From: Bradyrhizobium sp. SZCCHNS1050
GTDB lineage: Bacteria > Pseudomonadota > Alphaproteobacteria > Rhizobiales > Xanthobacteraceae
Assembly (NCBI RefSeq): GCF_032484785.1
Contig: NZ_JAUETR010000001.1
Location: 2,545,501 to 2,609,500, forward strand
Reading direction: 5' to 3'
Length of the DNA stretch: 64,000 nucleotides
Shown here: positions 38,431-47,869 of the stretch, in pieces
Layout of the letters: every line of letters starts with the position of its first letter
How positions within the stretch are numbered: position 1 is the first letter of the stretch
The notes under the pieces: model-generated
Databases searched by the model: none
What the model was told of the DNA's origin: nothing
Seen by the model: the letters and a program-made list of their open reading frames with translations, nothing else
Made by a program: the position numbers and the translations under genes

Positions 38431-38506
38431 GCCGCAATAGCTCAGCTGGTAGAGCACGTCATTCGTAATGACGGGGTCGGGGGTTCGAGTCCCTCTTGCG
38501 GCACCA
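38431..38506 (+). tRNA. tRNA-Thr (CGT), integration site of the island
   Basis: A 76-nt cloverleaf with encoded CCA: acceptor GCCGCAA/TTGCGGC, D arm GCTC-AGCTGGTA-GAGC, anticodon arm GTCAT-TCGTAAT-GAC region with anticodon CGT (Thr), T arm GGGGG-TTCGAGT-CCCTC. Its last 16 bases (38491-38506) recur at 56157-56172 and are the attachment core. Confidence 0.96.
38491..38506 (+). other. Attachment site attL (3' end of tRNA-Thr)
   Basis: CCCTCTTGCGGCACCA, the tRNA 3' end, is repeated exactly at 56157-56172. The integrase gene begins 186 bases downstream, pointing away from the tRNA, the standard layout of a tRNA-integrated element. Confidence 0.88.
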
Positions 38507-38691
38507 CCCCCCTTCCGCAGCCGTCCTCCCTCGTTCGTTTCTCGCCGACAAGGTACTGAAAACAAAACATTTTCGGTCATTCGTGGCCGTCACGGTTTGT
38601 TCTCGTTCGTTGACAGCCGATGAAATTGTTGGCCTCCTTGTTGGCCTTTCGGGCGATGTAGCTTTGAAAAGGCCAACAGTTGGTGCGTGGC

Positions 38692-39939
38692 ATGGCGAGT
38701 GGAAAACTTACGGACGCTGCCGTTAGGAACGCCAAGGCTAGTGGGCGGCTAGTGAAGCTCTCGGACGGGGGCGGCCTGCAACTGTGGCTTACGCCAAGCG
38801 GTGGCAAACTCTGGAATTTCGCGTATCGGTTCGGCAGCAAGCAGAAGAAGCTCGCCCTTGGCGAATACGGCAAGGCCCCGGCCGGTGTGCCACTGGAAGC
38901 TGCCAGAAGGCTAAGGGACGAAGCTGCGGGCCTCTTGCGGGACGGCATCGATCCCGCCATCCGGAAGCGCCAGGTGAAGGCGGCGCGCGCCGAGGCTCAG
39001 GCCAACACGTTCAGTGTTCTGGCCGATGAGCTGCTTGCCAAGAAGAAGCGGGAGGGCGTTGCGACTGCGACCGCTGGCAAGCTGGAATGGCTGCTCGGCC
39101 TGGCCAAGGCCGATCTGGGACCGCTGCCGATCGGCGACGTCTCCGCTGGCGAAGTCTTGCGGGTGCTGCAACCACTGGAAGCGGCCGGCAAGCTCGAAAC
39201 GGCAAAGCGCCTGCGGGCGGTCATTGGTGCCGTATTTCGATATGCTGTCACGACCGCCCGTGCCAATGCGGACCCGACCCAAGCGCTGCGCGGCGCAATC
39301 GCAGCTCCAAAACCGAAGCACCGGGCGGCGATTATCGAGCCTGTCGCGTTCGGCGGCTTGCTGCGGGCGATTGACGGCTTTCAGGGCCAGCCAACGACGA
39401 AGGCCGCGCTGCAACTGATCGCCCTGCTAGCGCCGCGGCCGGGCGAGCTGCGCCACGCGACATGGGCTGAGTTTGATCTGGACGCTGCCGTGTGGAACAT
39501 CCCCGCCGAGCGGACGAAGATGCGCAGACCTCACCGCGTCCCGCTTCCAGCGCAGGCTACCGCCATTTTGCGGGATCTGCATCCGATCACAGGGCGAGGC
39601 GTGGCCGGGCTTGTCTTCCCGGGCCTGCGTTCGGTGACGCGGCCGATCAGCGAAAACACGCTGTGTGCGGCGCTGCGCCGTCTCGGCTATTCGAACGACG
39701 AGATGGTCGCTCACGGTTTCCGCTCGACCTTTTCGACCCTGGCCAACGAAAGCGGAAAGTGGAGCATCAACGCCATCGAGGCTGCGCTGGCGCATGTTGA
39801 GCCGAATGCTGTGCGCCGGGCCTACGCCCGCGGCGACTATTGGGATGAGCGTGTGAAACTGATGACGTGGTGGGCCGACTATCTCGATGCGCTGCGCCAG
39901 GGTGCGCGCATATTGCAATTCAAGGAAGCGTCAGCGTGA
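38692..39939 (+). CDS. int: P4-type tyrosine integrase
   Basis: 415 residues: an N-terminal DUF4102-type arm-binding domain (KLTDAAVRNAKASGRLVKLSDGGGLQLWLTP... in part), a core-binding domain (about 105-200) and a catalytic domain. Expected active-site residues are Arg249 (APRPGELR), His341 and Arg344 (HGFR), His368 (LAHVEPN) and Tyr378 (RRAYARG). It would integrate and excise the island at the tRNA-Thr end. It lies 186 bases from attL and reads into the element. A GTG/TTG start slightly upstream is possible, but ATG at 38692 matches family starts. Confidence 0.95.
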   Translation: MASGKLTDAAVRNAKASGRLVKLSDGGGLQLWLTPSGGKLWNFAYRFGSKQKKLALGEYGKAPAGVPLEAARRLRDEAAGLLRDGIDPAIRKRQVKAARAEAQANTFSVLADELLAKKKREGVATATAGKLEWLLGLAKADLGPLPIGDVSAGEVLRVLQPLEAAGKLETAKRLRAVIGAVFRYAVTTARANADPTQALRGAIAAPKPKHRAAIIEPVAFGGLLRAIDGFQGQPTTKAALQLIALLAPRPGELRHATWAEFDLDAAVWNIPAERTKMRRPHRVPLPAQATAILRDLHPITGRGVAGLVFPGLRSVTRPISENTLCAALRRLGYSNDEMVAHGFRSTFSTLANESGKWSINAIEAALAHVEPNAVRRAYARGDYWDERVKLMTWWADYLDALRQGARILQFKEASA

Positions 39940-40321
39940 GCAGTGGTGGGCCTAGTACGTTAAGATCGTGTGCGGGGATAGGAAGGCTATCCGATAATCC
40001 GGTCAGCACCTCCGGGTACACATCGATTGGGGTACGACACGAGTGAGCTTATGGCGGCGGCCCTTTTGGTGAACAATGGGACGCCGGCATTTCACCAAGA
40101 ACGGATCAGAAAACGCGGAGTTGGCTGCGTGGAGAAGCCCCTCTGTCAGCGCAGGACAAGCCTGTTGCTATCAGCGCAGAACTAGGACCGATTGACGGTC
40201 CAATCAGCAACGGGCCGAAGACGCGCCTCTCTAAGGAATAGGGCAAGCTGCCGCCACGGCGGACGCGCGCGTTGTTGATCATGCGTTTCGAGGACAACGA
40301 CGATTGACGTTCATCTTCTCG
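39940..40321. other. Intergenic region, no gene seen
   Basis: 382 bases between the integrase and the AlpA-like gene, with short frames only and no family resemblance; it probably holds the 3' ends of both transcripts. Confidence 0.45.
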
Positions 40322-40537
40322 TCACCGGACTTCACCGAGCGCGCCCCTCGGTCGCCACGAGACAGGATCTGCGATCCACCGGTTGATTTCGGATTCATGC
40401 CAACCGCTGCCATTGGTGCTGATCTTGATCTGAACCGGGAATGTGCCCTCGGCGATCTTGCGGTAGATCGTGGACCGCGACAGCCCGGTCCTCGCGAGAA
40501 CGGTTTTCAAACGGATGATGCGGTCCGCTTCGCGCAT
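40322..40537 (-). CDS. AlpA-like helix-turn-helix regulator (excisionase type)
   Basis: 71 residues: MREADRIIRLKTVLARTGLSRSTIYRKIAEGTFP (in part) then KISTNGSGWHESEINRWI, the AlpA/MerR-type winged HTH of phage and island activators. Such proteins turn on integrase expression or assist excision. The frame is open upstream, but the ATG at 40537 gives the standard length. It lies between the integrase and relaxase genes on the minus strand and is the likely controller of island excision. Confidence 0.88.
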   Translation of the reverse strand: MREADRIIRLKTVLARTGLSRSTIYRKIAEGTFPVQIKISTNGSGWHESEINRWIADPVSWRPRGALGEVR

Positions 40538-40665
40538 GGCCGGGCTGCCTCCTGCTGGCTGGTTCTGACGGCTGCTGAGAGAAGAGAGGCCACCGCCTGG
40601 CGGGCGTGCAATTGGGTTTTCGACTTGTCGGGGCGTGGCGCCCAAGCGGCGGCAGATAGGCCTAG

Positions 40666-43600
40666 TCAGCGTTCGAGGCCTCGGTCTTTTCCAAGGCCGA
40701 TACCGTGGGCAAGGGCTAGCTCCTGGCCGAGCCGGCGGCCGGATTCGAACGCGATGCCGAGGTCGTTCTTGCGGCCGGCGAGGATGGATTCCAATTGCGG
40801 ATCGCGTTCGAGGCTTTTGGCCATGTCGCCCATTGCCGAGCGCGCAGCCTTGTAGCCGGACATGTCGCCAGCTTGGTATAGGCGCTGACTGGTGTGGCCA
40901 AGCTTGTGCCAGCGCTCCACAAAGCGATCGGCGCGCCGGCTTGGATCGGTGCGAAGTTCGGTCTCGATCTGGAGCGCACGGATGGCGGGGCTGACCTGAC
41001 CGGCCGCCGCCTTACGGGCGAGCTCCGGGTTGTTTCGGTAGGCGGCTTCGGCGTCATGCGAGCCATAAGGCCGCACCGCCTCGAAGGCATGGCGGGCCGT
41101 CTGTAGTTCTTTCACCTGCTCCGGACTTGCCTGCCTGCCTATCTTCCGCTCCGCGAAGATCGCATCCACGGCGCGGGCATGGCGCACGAGTGCCCGGGTC
41201 CGGACGCGACGTGCTTCCACCTCGGGATCTTGCGCCACGTTCCTTGCCGGCACTTCGGGTTCACGCCGGTCGGTTGCCGTACCACTCCTTTCCCTTTCCG
41301 GCGACCCGGGCTCGGGCCGTTGTCCGCCATATCGGTCGGACACCTCCCCAGGAACGCGAAGGCCGTCGAACATGTCGCGCAGCTTCTCCGGCATGACCTT
41401 GCGTACGATCTCGGCCACGCGCTCGCGAAACGTGATCCCACGCCGCTCGGCGTAGCTTTGGATCGGATCGGCACGGTCGTAGTCGGAAGCCATGTCCTTG
41501 GCGCGATCGCGCGACAGGGCGCGGACCAGCCGAACCTCATTGGCAAAGTCGTCACGGCCATAATGCAGGTCGACGCTGTCGCGATGCCGCGACAGGGAGA
41601 CATAGCTGCTGTGGGCGTCCATGCCGGGCGTCGCCAGCACATGGACGCGGTCCACCGTCATGCCCTGCGCCTTGTGGATCGTCGCCGCATAGCCATGGTC
41701 GAGCCGATTGTAATCTTTGAGGTCGAAGCGCACGGATCGGCCATCGTCGGTCTGCACGGTCATGGATTTTGCGCTGACCTGCTCGACGGTCCCGAGTGTG
41801 CCGTTCTTGACGCCGAGCCCGCGCTCGTTCTGCAGGAACATGACCCGATCCCCGCCCGCAAAGTCTCTCGTGCCGCGCTCGACCGTCACCTCCACCTCGT
41901 CGCCGAGATTGCCCGCTGCCCGCATCCGCTCGCGCGCCGTCTCGTTCAGCGCATGGACCTCTTCGTTGGTATGGGTGAGGATGATCCGGCTCCGATCCGG
42001 CGAGGCCAGCCGGTCGCGGTCCCAACGCTCGATCAGATCCCCTCGAGCCTGCTCGCGGGTCTGGGCCTCGTGCACCAAGCCATGGGCGCGGTAAGCTCCG
42101 AGCGCATGATCCACCTTGCCGGTCGCTAGATCGCGCGTGGCACCGCGCTGCCAGTCCTCCCGCTGACGGCGCACTTCGCCGATCTCGGCGCCGCCGTGAC
42201 GCTCATAAATCGACCGGAAGGCCGCTCCCGCTTCGATCGCCTGCAGCTGTTGCGGATCGCCGACGAGCACCACCTTTGCGCCAGCCTCGGCGGCATGGGA
42301 CAGCACGCGCTCGAGCTGCCGCGTGCCGACCATCCCCGCCTCGTCGATGACAAGCACATTGCTCGATTTGAGCAGATCACGGCTCTGTCCCCAGCCGTGC
42401 TCCAGGCTGGCAATCGTGCGCGACGCAATGCCCGATCCGCTTTGAAGGTTTTCCGCGGCAATGCCGGACAGCGCCACGCCCCGGACCTCGAAGCCAGCCG
42501 CTTCCCACGCCTCCCGTGCCACCCCCAGCATCGCGCTCTTTCCCGTCCCGGCATGGCCGACCACGACGCTGAGATCGCGTCCACCCGTGACGTGCGCCAA
42601 GGCGTCAACCTGCTCGGATGACAGCACCAGGCCGCGCGCTTCCGCACGCGCCAAAGCCGCCCTGCGCTCCGCATCTCGCACCTCGAGGCGCTCCCCTCCC
42701 GCCAACAATTCAGCGGCACGGTGCAGGCGCTGTTCCGTCTCGATCATTCCGCGGGTTGTGAACCGATCCTCGCCGCGGGCGTCCTTACCGAGTTCGATCA
42801 GATCGGGCGTTCCCTGTATCGCGCCCATGACCGCATCGAACTGGTCGAGCCCGTCACTGTGCCGGTGCGCGAATTTTGCCAGGTCGCGGCGCGTGAAGGT
42901 CGATTGCTGCTGGGTGATCGCGTCCAGTCCAAGGGAGGGATCAGCGATGATCCGCGCGCCATTGTTGCGCGCGATCTCGCGGTGCATCTCGGCCCGGTCG
43001 GCCTCAGACTCGTCGCCCGCAATGCCTCGGATCTCAATCCGTTTGGCGGGCGCGCCGATCTGGCTTTGCGGCTCCAGCGCAATGCCCTGGGCTTCCAGGC
43101 TGCGATGGTCGATCCGCGCGTCGATGTCGAGCTGGGCCAGCCGCTCGTTGACAAGCTCGGCCCAGCGTCTGCGCCAGCGCTCGACCATCTCCGTACGGTT
43201 CCAGTCCCGTACCTTATTGCCAAAGCCGCTCTCGTCGACCCCGCGCATGGTCAGCATGACATGGGCATGCGGCTTGGGCATGCCGTCCTCGGCCATATCC
43301 CAGTGCACATTGAGATCGGCGATCATACCGAGACCCACGAACTCGCTCCGAACGAAATCGCGGGCTAGCTCGATGCCCTGCGCCTCACTCATCTCGCGCG
43401 GAAGCGCAAACTCCACCTCGCGGGCCAGCTGGGCATCTTTCCGGATTTCGTGCGCTTCGACGTCATTCCAAAGCCGCTCGCGGTCGCTCCATGCTTCCGG
43501 CACGTTCTCCGGCAGCATGACCTCGGAATGAACGACGCCGCGCTTGGCGGAGAAATCCTGATCGCGGCCGAGCCGCTCGTCACGCAGCCGCGAGCCGGAG

Positions 43601-43677
43601 CGGTAGGCCGCCGATGCTACCGCGCTGCTCCCGGCCTTTCGGCCAATGACCTTGACGTGAAGATGATAGATCGCCAT
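40666..43677 (-). CDS. traA: Conjugative relaxase-helicase, TraA/MobA type (MOBQ)
   Basis: 1003 residues. The N-terminal MobA/MobL relaxase domain (about 1-215) has Tyr25 in AAYRSGSRL and the metal-binding His cluster in NVHWD (His125) and PHAHVML (His137, His139). A RecD-like helicase follows, with Walker A GHAGTGKS at 374-381, Walker B VLVIDEAGM, and UvrD_C_2 motif YAATIHKAQGMTVDRVH. The C-terminus is charged and helical. This is the rhizobial Ti-type TraA architecture. It would nick oriT (upstream at 43708-43737) and lead single-stranded transfer. Its gene is divergent from the TraC/TraD pair, as on rhizobial plasmids. Confidence 0.93.
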   Translation of the reverse strand: MAIYHLHVKVIGRKAGSSAVASAAYRSGSRLRDERLGRDQDFSAKRGVVHSEVMLPENVPEAWSDRERLWNDVEAHEIRKDAQLAREVEFALPREMSEAQGIELARDFVRSEFVGLGMIADLNVHWDMAEDGMPKPHAHVMLTMRGVDESGFGNKVRDWNRTEMVERWRRRWAELVNERLAQLDIDARIDHRSLEAQGIALEPQSQIGAPAKRIEIRGIAGDESEADRAEMHREIARNNGARIIADPSLGLDAITQQQSTFTRRDLAKFAHRHSDGLDQFDAVMGAIQGTPDLIELGKDARGEDRFTTRGMIETEQRLHRAAELLAGGERLEVRDAERRAALARAEARGLVLSSEQVDALAHVTGGRDLSVVVGHAGTGKSAMLGVAREAWEAAGFEVRGVALSGIAAENLQSGSGIASRTIASLEHGWGQSRDLLKSSNVLVIDEAGMVGTRQLERVLSHAAEAGAKVVLVGDPQQLQAIEAGAAFRSIYERHGGAEIGEVRRQREDWQRGATRDLATGKVDHALGAYRAHGLVHEAQTREQARGDLIERWDRDRLASPDRSRIILTHTNEEVHALNETARERMRAAGNLGDEVEVTVERGTRDFAGGDRVMFLQNERGLGVKNGTLGTVEQVSAKSMTVQTDDGRSVRFDLKDYNRLDHGYAATIHKAQGMTVDRVHVLATPGMDAHSSYVSLSRHRDSVDLHYGRDDFANEVRLVRALSRDRAKDMASDYDRADPIQSYAERRGITFRERVAEIVRKVMPEKLRDMFDGLRVPGEVSDRYGGQRPEPGSPERERSGTATDRREPEVPARNVAQDPEVEARRVRTRALVRHARAVDAIFAERKIGRQASPEQVKELQTARHAFEAVRPYGSHDAEAAYRNNPELARKAAAGQVSPAIRALQIETELRTDPSRRADRFVERWHKLGHTSQRLYQAGDMSGYKAARSAMGDMAKSLERDPQLESILAGRKNDLGIAFESGRRLGQELALAHGIGLGKDRGLER

Positions 43678-43707
43678 CGCGACCAGATCATCTACACGGC
43701 GAAGCGC

Positions 43708-43737
43708 ACGTCGGAACGACGTATAAGCGCGCCCTCC
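43708..43737 (+). other. oriT: Origin of transfer (oriT), RSF1010/Ti-like
   Basis: A perfect hairpin ACGTCG-GAA-CGACGT (43708-43722) is immediately followed by ATAAGCGCGCCCTCC. The latter matches the RSF1010 nic region TAAGTGCGCCCTCC at 13 of 14 positions, and the hairpin-nic spacing agrees. By that alignment the nick would fall between 43731 and 43732. It lies 31 bases upstream of the relaxase gene, in the gap divergent from traC, the standard rhizobial position. Confidence 0.8.
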
Positions 43738-43846
43738 TCGAAAAAATCTCGGGAGGGACTACCCCGTCTCAGCTCGTCCTGATGACCTTACAGCATTCTG
43801 CGGTGTGCTCGCCTATTATTTCTCCATCGAGCTCATGGAGACGATG

Positions 43847-44083
43847 ATGCGCAAGCCACGAGACTTTGATGCGGATCTGAAGGCACTCGAAGACAAAGCG
43901 CGCGGGCTGAAAACTCGAAAGGTGCGCCAGCTCGGCGAATTGGTCATCGCGACCGGAGCTGACACACTGACGGCTGAAGAACTGGCAGGCGCGCTGATCG
44001 TGCTGGCCGAGACGAAGGAGGCCGGGAAGAGGGAGGCATGGGCCAAGCGCGGCGCCGCGTTTTTTCAAGGACGGACGCGCTGA
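43847..44083 (+). CDS. TraC-like conjugal transfer protein
   Basis: About 78 residues (MRKPRDFDADLKALEDKARG onward), containing KVRQLGELVIATGADTLTAEELAGALI, the short helical pattern of rhizobial TraC accessory proteins of the relaxosome. GGAG at 43837-43840 favours ATG 43847 (or 43844). The traD-like gene follows after one base. It is divergent from the relaxase across oriT. Confidence 0.75.
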   Translation: MRKPRDFDADLKALEDKARGLKTRKVRQLGELVIATGADTLTAEELAGALIVLAETKEAGKREAWAKRGAAFFQGRTR

Positions 44084-44084
44084 A

Positions 44085-44450
44085 ATGCGCCAGCAACTGA
44101 CCGCAACACGGACGGCGCTCCTGGGCAACCGGACGGCGCGCAACCGGCATCAAGCCGCAAAAGCGCGACATGACATGCGCGCGTGGCAGGTCGAACGCCG
44201 CAAGCGCACCCGGCACCTCATCGAACTCGGCGGCCTCGTGGTCAAAGCCGGCATCGTGGACCTGACCGGTGACGACCGTTCCACGATCTTGGGCGCGCTG
44301 CTTTGGATGGCTGACAAGCTTAAAAGCGGTGAGGGCGAACGGGCACGTGAGCTTTGGGCCGCGAAGGGAAAACAAGCGTTCGAAACGGACCCTGCAATGG
44401 AAACGCGCACAGTTCGTAGAATGCGCGACAATCGCACGTTGGCCGACTAA
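44085..44450 (+). CDS. TraD-like conjugal transfer protein (small, rhizobial type)
   Basis: 121 residues. The central RKRTRHLIELGGLVVKAGIVDLTGDDRSTILGALLWM (in part) is the hallmark of the small TraD family (PF06412) of Ti/Sym plasmids, which is unrelated to the F-plasmid TraD coupling ATPase. It probably assists relaxosome assembly with TraC. It starts one base after the traC-like stop, so the two are translationally linked. Confidence 0.85.
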   Translation: MRQQLTATRTALLGNRTARNRHQAAKARHDMRAWQVERRKRTRHLIELGGLVVKAGIVDLTGDDRSTILGALLWMADKLKSGEGERARELWAAKGKQAFETDPAMETRTVRRMRDNRTLAD

Positions 44451-44518
44451 CGCTTCCGCAGCAGCCCGCTTGGTGAATTGCACGATCCTAATATCAACTG
44501 CAAAGTTGGTTTGCCGCT

Positions 44519-45925
44519 TTACTGCAGCTCCCTTGCGACAGGAATTGAGAGCAAGGCAAACACAATTGCACCAAGCACAAGCGTGATCGCACCGACGAGA
44601 AGAAAAGCGGGTGGATACAGGCCGCTACCGCCCAGATTCAGGACGGCTCCTATCAGCGCGATGCCGAAAGCAAAGCCCACCTGACGCATTGTGACACACA
44701 TGGCGGCAGCCGTCGCCGCTCGATCGGCTGGAACCGAGGAAACCGAGAAGGCCGTGATCTGAGCGTTGAACAGTGCGCACCCCGCTCCGCCCAGGAGCAG
44801 CATCGCGCCCACGGCCCACGTCGCTGCCGAGCTGGATAGATCCCTTGAAATGGCTCCCAGGAACAATGCCGCGACGCCAACCACCGTCAGTCCTCCGCCG
44901 AAGTAGAACCGTGCCGGCATACACTGCGACAAGCGCGCGCCCAGACTAGGCAGCAGGAGCATTGGTATGGTGAGCGCGGTTAGCAGCAATCCGGAGCGAC
45001 TTGCATCGAGCCCCATCGGCCCGCGCATCATCTGCGGCAGATGGACGAGCAAGGACCAGTAACCGATCGAACTTGCAATAGCGGTGATACAAAGGGCAAG
45101 GAACGGAACCGACGCAAACAGTCCGAAATCAAAGGCCGGCCGCGGGTGCCTGCGCTCTACGACCCAGAACGCACAAGAAGCGAGCACGGTTGTAGCCAAT
45201 GCTATCCCACGAAATCCGCCTGATGAGAGGAGCGCGTACGCTGAGGAACCGACGACTAGCGCTAGCAGGTTCGGCCCGAGCCAATCCATTGGCGGTTGAG
45301 AGCCGACACGTTCCGATTCCGCCAGCGGCGAGGCGAAGACCACGAGCGCCATACAGAGCGGAAGATTGATCCAGAAGATCCACGGCCAGCCAGCATAGGA
45401 GGCAATGATTGCTCCGAGCGGTGGTCCGACGACCATTGAGCCACCGATGACCGTACCCCAGATGCCGAAGGCCCAGGCGCGTCGCTTACCCGGATAAGCG
45501 GCCGCGAGTAGCGCCGCAGCCGCCGACGTGATCGCAGCGCCTGCGACGCCTTGCAGCACGCGCCACGCCAGCAGGCTCTCGAACGTGGTCGACGCCGCAG
45601 ACAGTGCCGAGGAGAGAGCAAACAAGACGCCGCCGCCAATGAACACTCTTCGCCGCCCGTGTCGGTCTGCAAACGGACCGGCAACCGGAAGCGCGAAGAT
45701 GAGAGCGAGGCTGTAGATGTCGATAATCCAGGCCTGGTCTTGCACCGGGACCCCTAAGCTGCTGGCGATGTCCGGTAGCGCTGCGGCCAGGCCCGTGAGA
45801 TCGACCTGGAACAGGAATCCGCTGACACTCGCCGCAAGAAGCGCAAACCGCGGCAATCGTGAAGAAGAACCGTTATCCGCGATTGTCGGATCCTCAACCA
45901 GCGCAATTTCGAGATGTTCTGCCAT
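44519..45925 (-). CDS. MFS drug-resistance transporter, 14-helix (DHA2/EmrB) type
   Basis: 468 residues with about fourteen hydrophobic segments. Motif A appears as PVAGPFADRHGRRRVFIGG after helix 2, and motif C-like GPPLGAIIASYAGWPWIFWINLP follows helix 5; both are typical of EmrB/QacA exporters. It would expel a toxic compound using the proton gradient. It is divergent from a LysR regulator gene, with a 17-bp palindrome in the 100-base gap, so it is probably inducible. Cargo of the mobile island. Confidence 0.9.
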   Translation of the reverse strand: MAEHLEIALVEDPTIADNGSSSRLPRFALLAASVSGFLFQVDLTGLAAALPDIASSLGVPVQDQAWIIDIYSLALIFALPVAGPFADRHGRRRVFIGGGVLFALSSALSAASTTFESLLAWRVLQGVAGAAITSAAAALLAAAYPGKRRAWAFGIWGTVIGGSMVVGPPLGAIIASYAGWPWIFWINLPLCMALVVFASPLAESERVGSQPPMDWLGPNLLALVVGSSAYALLSSGGFRGIALATTVLASCAFWVVERRHPRPAFDFGLFASVPFLALCITAIASSIGYWSLLVHLPQMMRGPMGLDASRSGLLLTALTIPMLLLPSLGARLSQCMPARFYFGGGLTVVGVAALFLGAISRDLSSSAATWAVGAMLLLGGAGCALFNAQITAFSVSSVPADRAATAAAMCVTMRQVGFAFGIALIGAVLNLGGSGLYPPAFLLVGAITLVLGAIVFALLSIPVARELQ

Positions 45926-45980
45926 CGCCTTAGGCTGGCGGAAAAACGGCTTGGCAGCGAATGAAGCATTCTCAAAATCT

Positions 45981-45997
45981 CATGAAACTGTATCATG
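45981..45997. promoter_or_regulatory. Candidate LysR operator between MFS and LysR genes
   Basis: CATGAAACTGTATCATG is a 17-bp palindrome with one mismatched pair, in the divergent promoter gap. It lies 29 bases from the LysR start and 56 from the exporter start, a usual place for a LysR recall site. Confidence 0.6.
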
Positions 45998-46025
45998 TGG
46001 TTCTCATTGATCACTTCTTGCTCCG

Positions 46026-46949
46026 ATGGTCCGTCGCCTTCCACCTTTTGCTCCATTGGTCGCGTTCGACGCCGTCGCGCGCCACCGCTCATTCACTCGC
46101 GCGGCTGAAGAACTTGGTGTGACCCAGAGCGCGGTCAGTCATCGAATTCGGCAGCTCGAGACATTTTACGGGACGACTCTGCTCCGCAGACTCAATCCCG
46201 GGGTCGAGCTGAGCGCCGAAGGAAGTTTGCTGCGAGCCGAACTTGCGATGTTGCTCGACACCATGGCCGGACTGGAGCCTCGTCTGCGCCGCCGCGCCAG
46301 CCGCCAAACCGTCAGATTGGGTTCAGGCCCGGCGTTCGCCGCGTGGTGGCTCGTCAGGCGACTTCCATCGTTTCAGTCGGAGCATCCCGACATCGATGTC
46401 GAGTTCGAGCCAATCCAAGCGGAGCAGGACGCGACGAGTTCAGTCGATCTTCGTATCGTCTGGACGTCGCTTGCCGAAGCACGGCCCAGTTCGACTCAAG
46501 CGCCATTGTTTCAGGAACGGGTGGTTCCGGTGTGCGCGCCACGTGTGCTGCCTGAAGGCAAGCCGCTGGCGAATCCGGCCGGTCTGATTGAGCTTCCGCT
46601 GATTCGCAAGGGGAGCGATCCCGCCGGTGAGTGGAGTTGGGAATTCTGGTTCAAGACACTTGGCGTGAACCAGGCCGTCTCCCGCGGGCCGGTTCTGCGT
46701 GATATCGGGCTTTGCCTCACCTCTGCCGTCGAAGGCGGCGGGGTCGCGCTTGGACGCTCGCTTCTGATCGCCGACGCAGTCGCCGATGGCCGCCTCGTAC
46801 CGGCGTTGTTGGCGACGCCTCACGTGTCTTCGAGCAAAGTCCATGTGGCACGTTGGCGTCCAGAACTCACCGGTGATCGAGCTATCCGGACTTTAGTCAA
46901 TTGGCTTTCTCGAGAAACATTGGTTACGGCAAACTGCCCCTCGGCTTGA
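46026..46949 (+). CDS. LysR-family transcriptional regulator (GcvA-like)
   Basis: 307 residues: N-terminal HTH LVAFDAVARHRSFTRAAEELGVTQSAVSHRIRQLE (in part), then a periplasmic-binding-type effector domain with VRLGSGPAFAAWWLVRRLPSFQSEHPDIDVE. The order and sequence resemble the GcvA subgroup. It probably controls the divergent MFS exporter and itself. Lower GC than the core genome genes around the island. Confidence 0.92.
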   Translation: MVRRLPPFAPLVAFDAVARHRSFTRAAEELGVTQSAVSHRIRQLETFYGTTLLRRLNPGVELSAEGSLLRAELAMLLDTMAGLEPRLRRRASRQTVRLGSGPAFAAWWLVRRLPSFQSEHPDIDVEFEPIQAEQDATSSVDLRIVWTSLAEARPSSTQAPLFQERVVPVCAPRVLPEGKPLANPAGLIELPLIRKGSDPAGEWSWEFWFKTLGVNQAVSRGPVLRDIGLCLTSAVEGGGVALGRSLLIADAVADGRLVPALLATPHVSSSKVHVARWRPELTGDRAIRTLVNWLSRETLVTANCPSA

Positions 46950-47236
46950 ACACGATGCGCAGAACGCAGACCTCTGAATTGCTCCGCAACTACGGTGTAC
47001 CCAATCGAAATGGCGCACCACGGCCGATGAAGATGGGCACTACTGCTTCGCTATACCTCTATGATGCAGCGGCCGCCAAAGCGATCCGGCCGGATAACCA
47101 GCGACGGACTACGATCTTCCGCTACGCCTCATGGGCGACTGTCTTCCCGATTCCGCTGGTGGTCCGGTTACCCCTCGATAGCGGCCATTTCGATCAATCG
47201 CAGGATCGACGTGATGGGCCAATAGCCGACCACCAG

Positions 47237-47719
47237 TCACCGTCCCAGGCGCGATAGGAGCGCGGCCGCGTTCGGCTGCCTCGCAGCCCACGTAATATTA
47301 TGTTCGCCGTCGACCTGCACAAAACCTGTACGTTCAGGCATGTCACTCCCATCAAGTGAGTTGAAAGTGCATGTTGCGCTTTCGCGAATGATGGCACCGA
47401 TACGATCCTGAGCTTGGTAATCGATGAGCGCGATATACTGAACCGGCGAAGCTCGCTCGACTTGGGCAATGGCTTTCTTGGCTGCCTCGGACACTCGCCG
47501 TATCGGGTCTTTGAAGAACTCGTCGAACGTGATTGTCTTCCGAGACTCGTCTACGCTGATCCGCTCATAGGTGGACGGAGCAACCAACCGCTCCTTGATT
47601 GCTCTATCACATGTCTGCACAAATTGAGCGGTGAAGGGTGCGTAGCCGCGAAGGTACGCGTGGCCTAGAACGATCACACCGAAGCTCAGAAGCATTGCAA
47701 TTGCGAGCTTTGTTCTCAT
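47237..47719 (-). CDS. Hypothetical single-pass or secreted protein
   Basis: 160 residues. The start MRTKLAIAMLLSFGVIVLGHAYL gives a membrane anchor or signal peptide (about 5-24). The rest is soluble with two cysteines (in QTCDRAIKER and ESATCTFNS), suggesting a periplasmic domain. The segment FVQTCDRAIKERLVAPSTYERI resembles small secreted proteins of unknown function in rhizobia. No enzyme motif seen. The frame is open 36 bases further upstream; ATG at 47719 is preferred. Confidence 0.6.
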   Translation of the reverse strand: MRTKLAIAMLLSFGVIVLGHAYLRGYAPFTAQFVQTCDRAIKERLVAPSTYERISVDESRKTITFDEFFKDPIRRVSEAAKKAIAQVERASPVQYIALIDYQAQDRIGAIIRESATCTFNSLDGSDMPERTGFVQVDGEHNITWAARQPNAAALLSRLGR

Positions 47720-47869
47720 CTTCCTGGTCGCTTGCCGACATTGCCCACGCCGCACTCAATACCGCTCTTGGACAAGGAAGCGGAAATCGAAGGAGAGCAT
47801 CTTTTGTGCGGCCGTTACTAAAAACTAACGATGTCCGATTCGAAAAGCTGCCTTCTGATCGTCTGACGG

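Noticed and set aside
46950..47236. Possible small gene between the LysR gene and the hypothetical gene at 47237
   Set aside because: The open frame overlaps the LysR end in another frame and shows no start signal or family resemblance.
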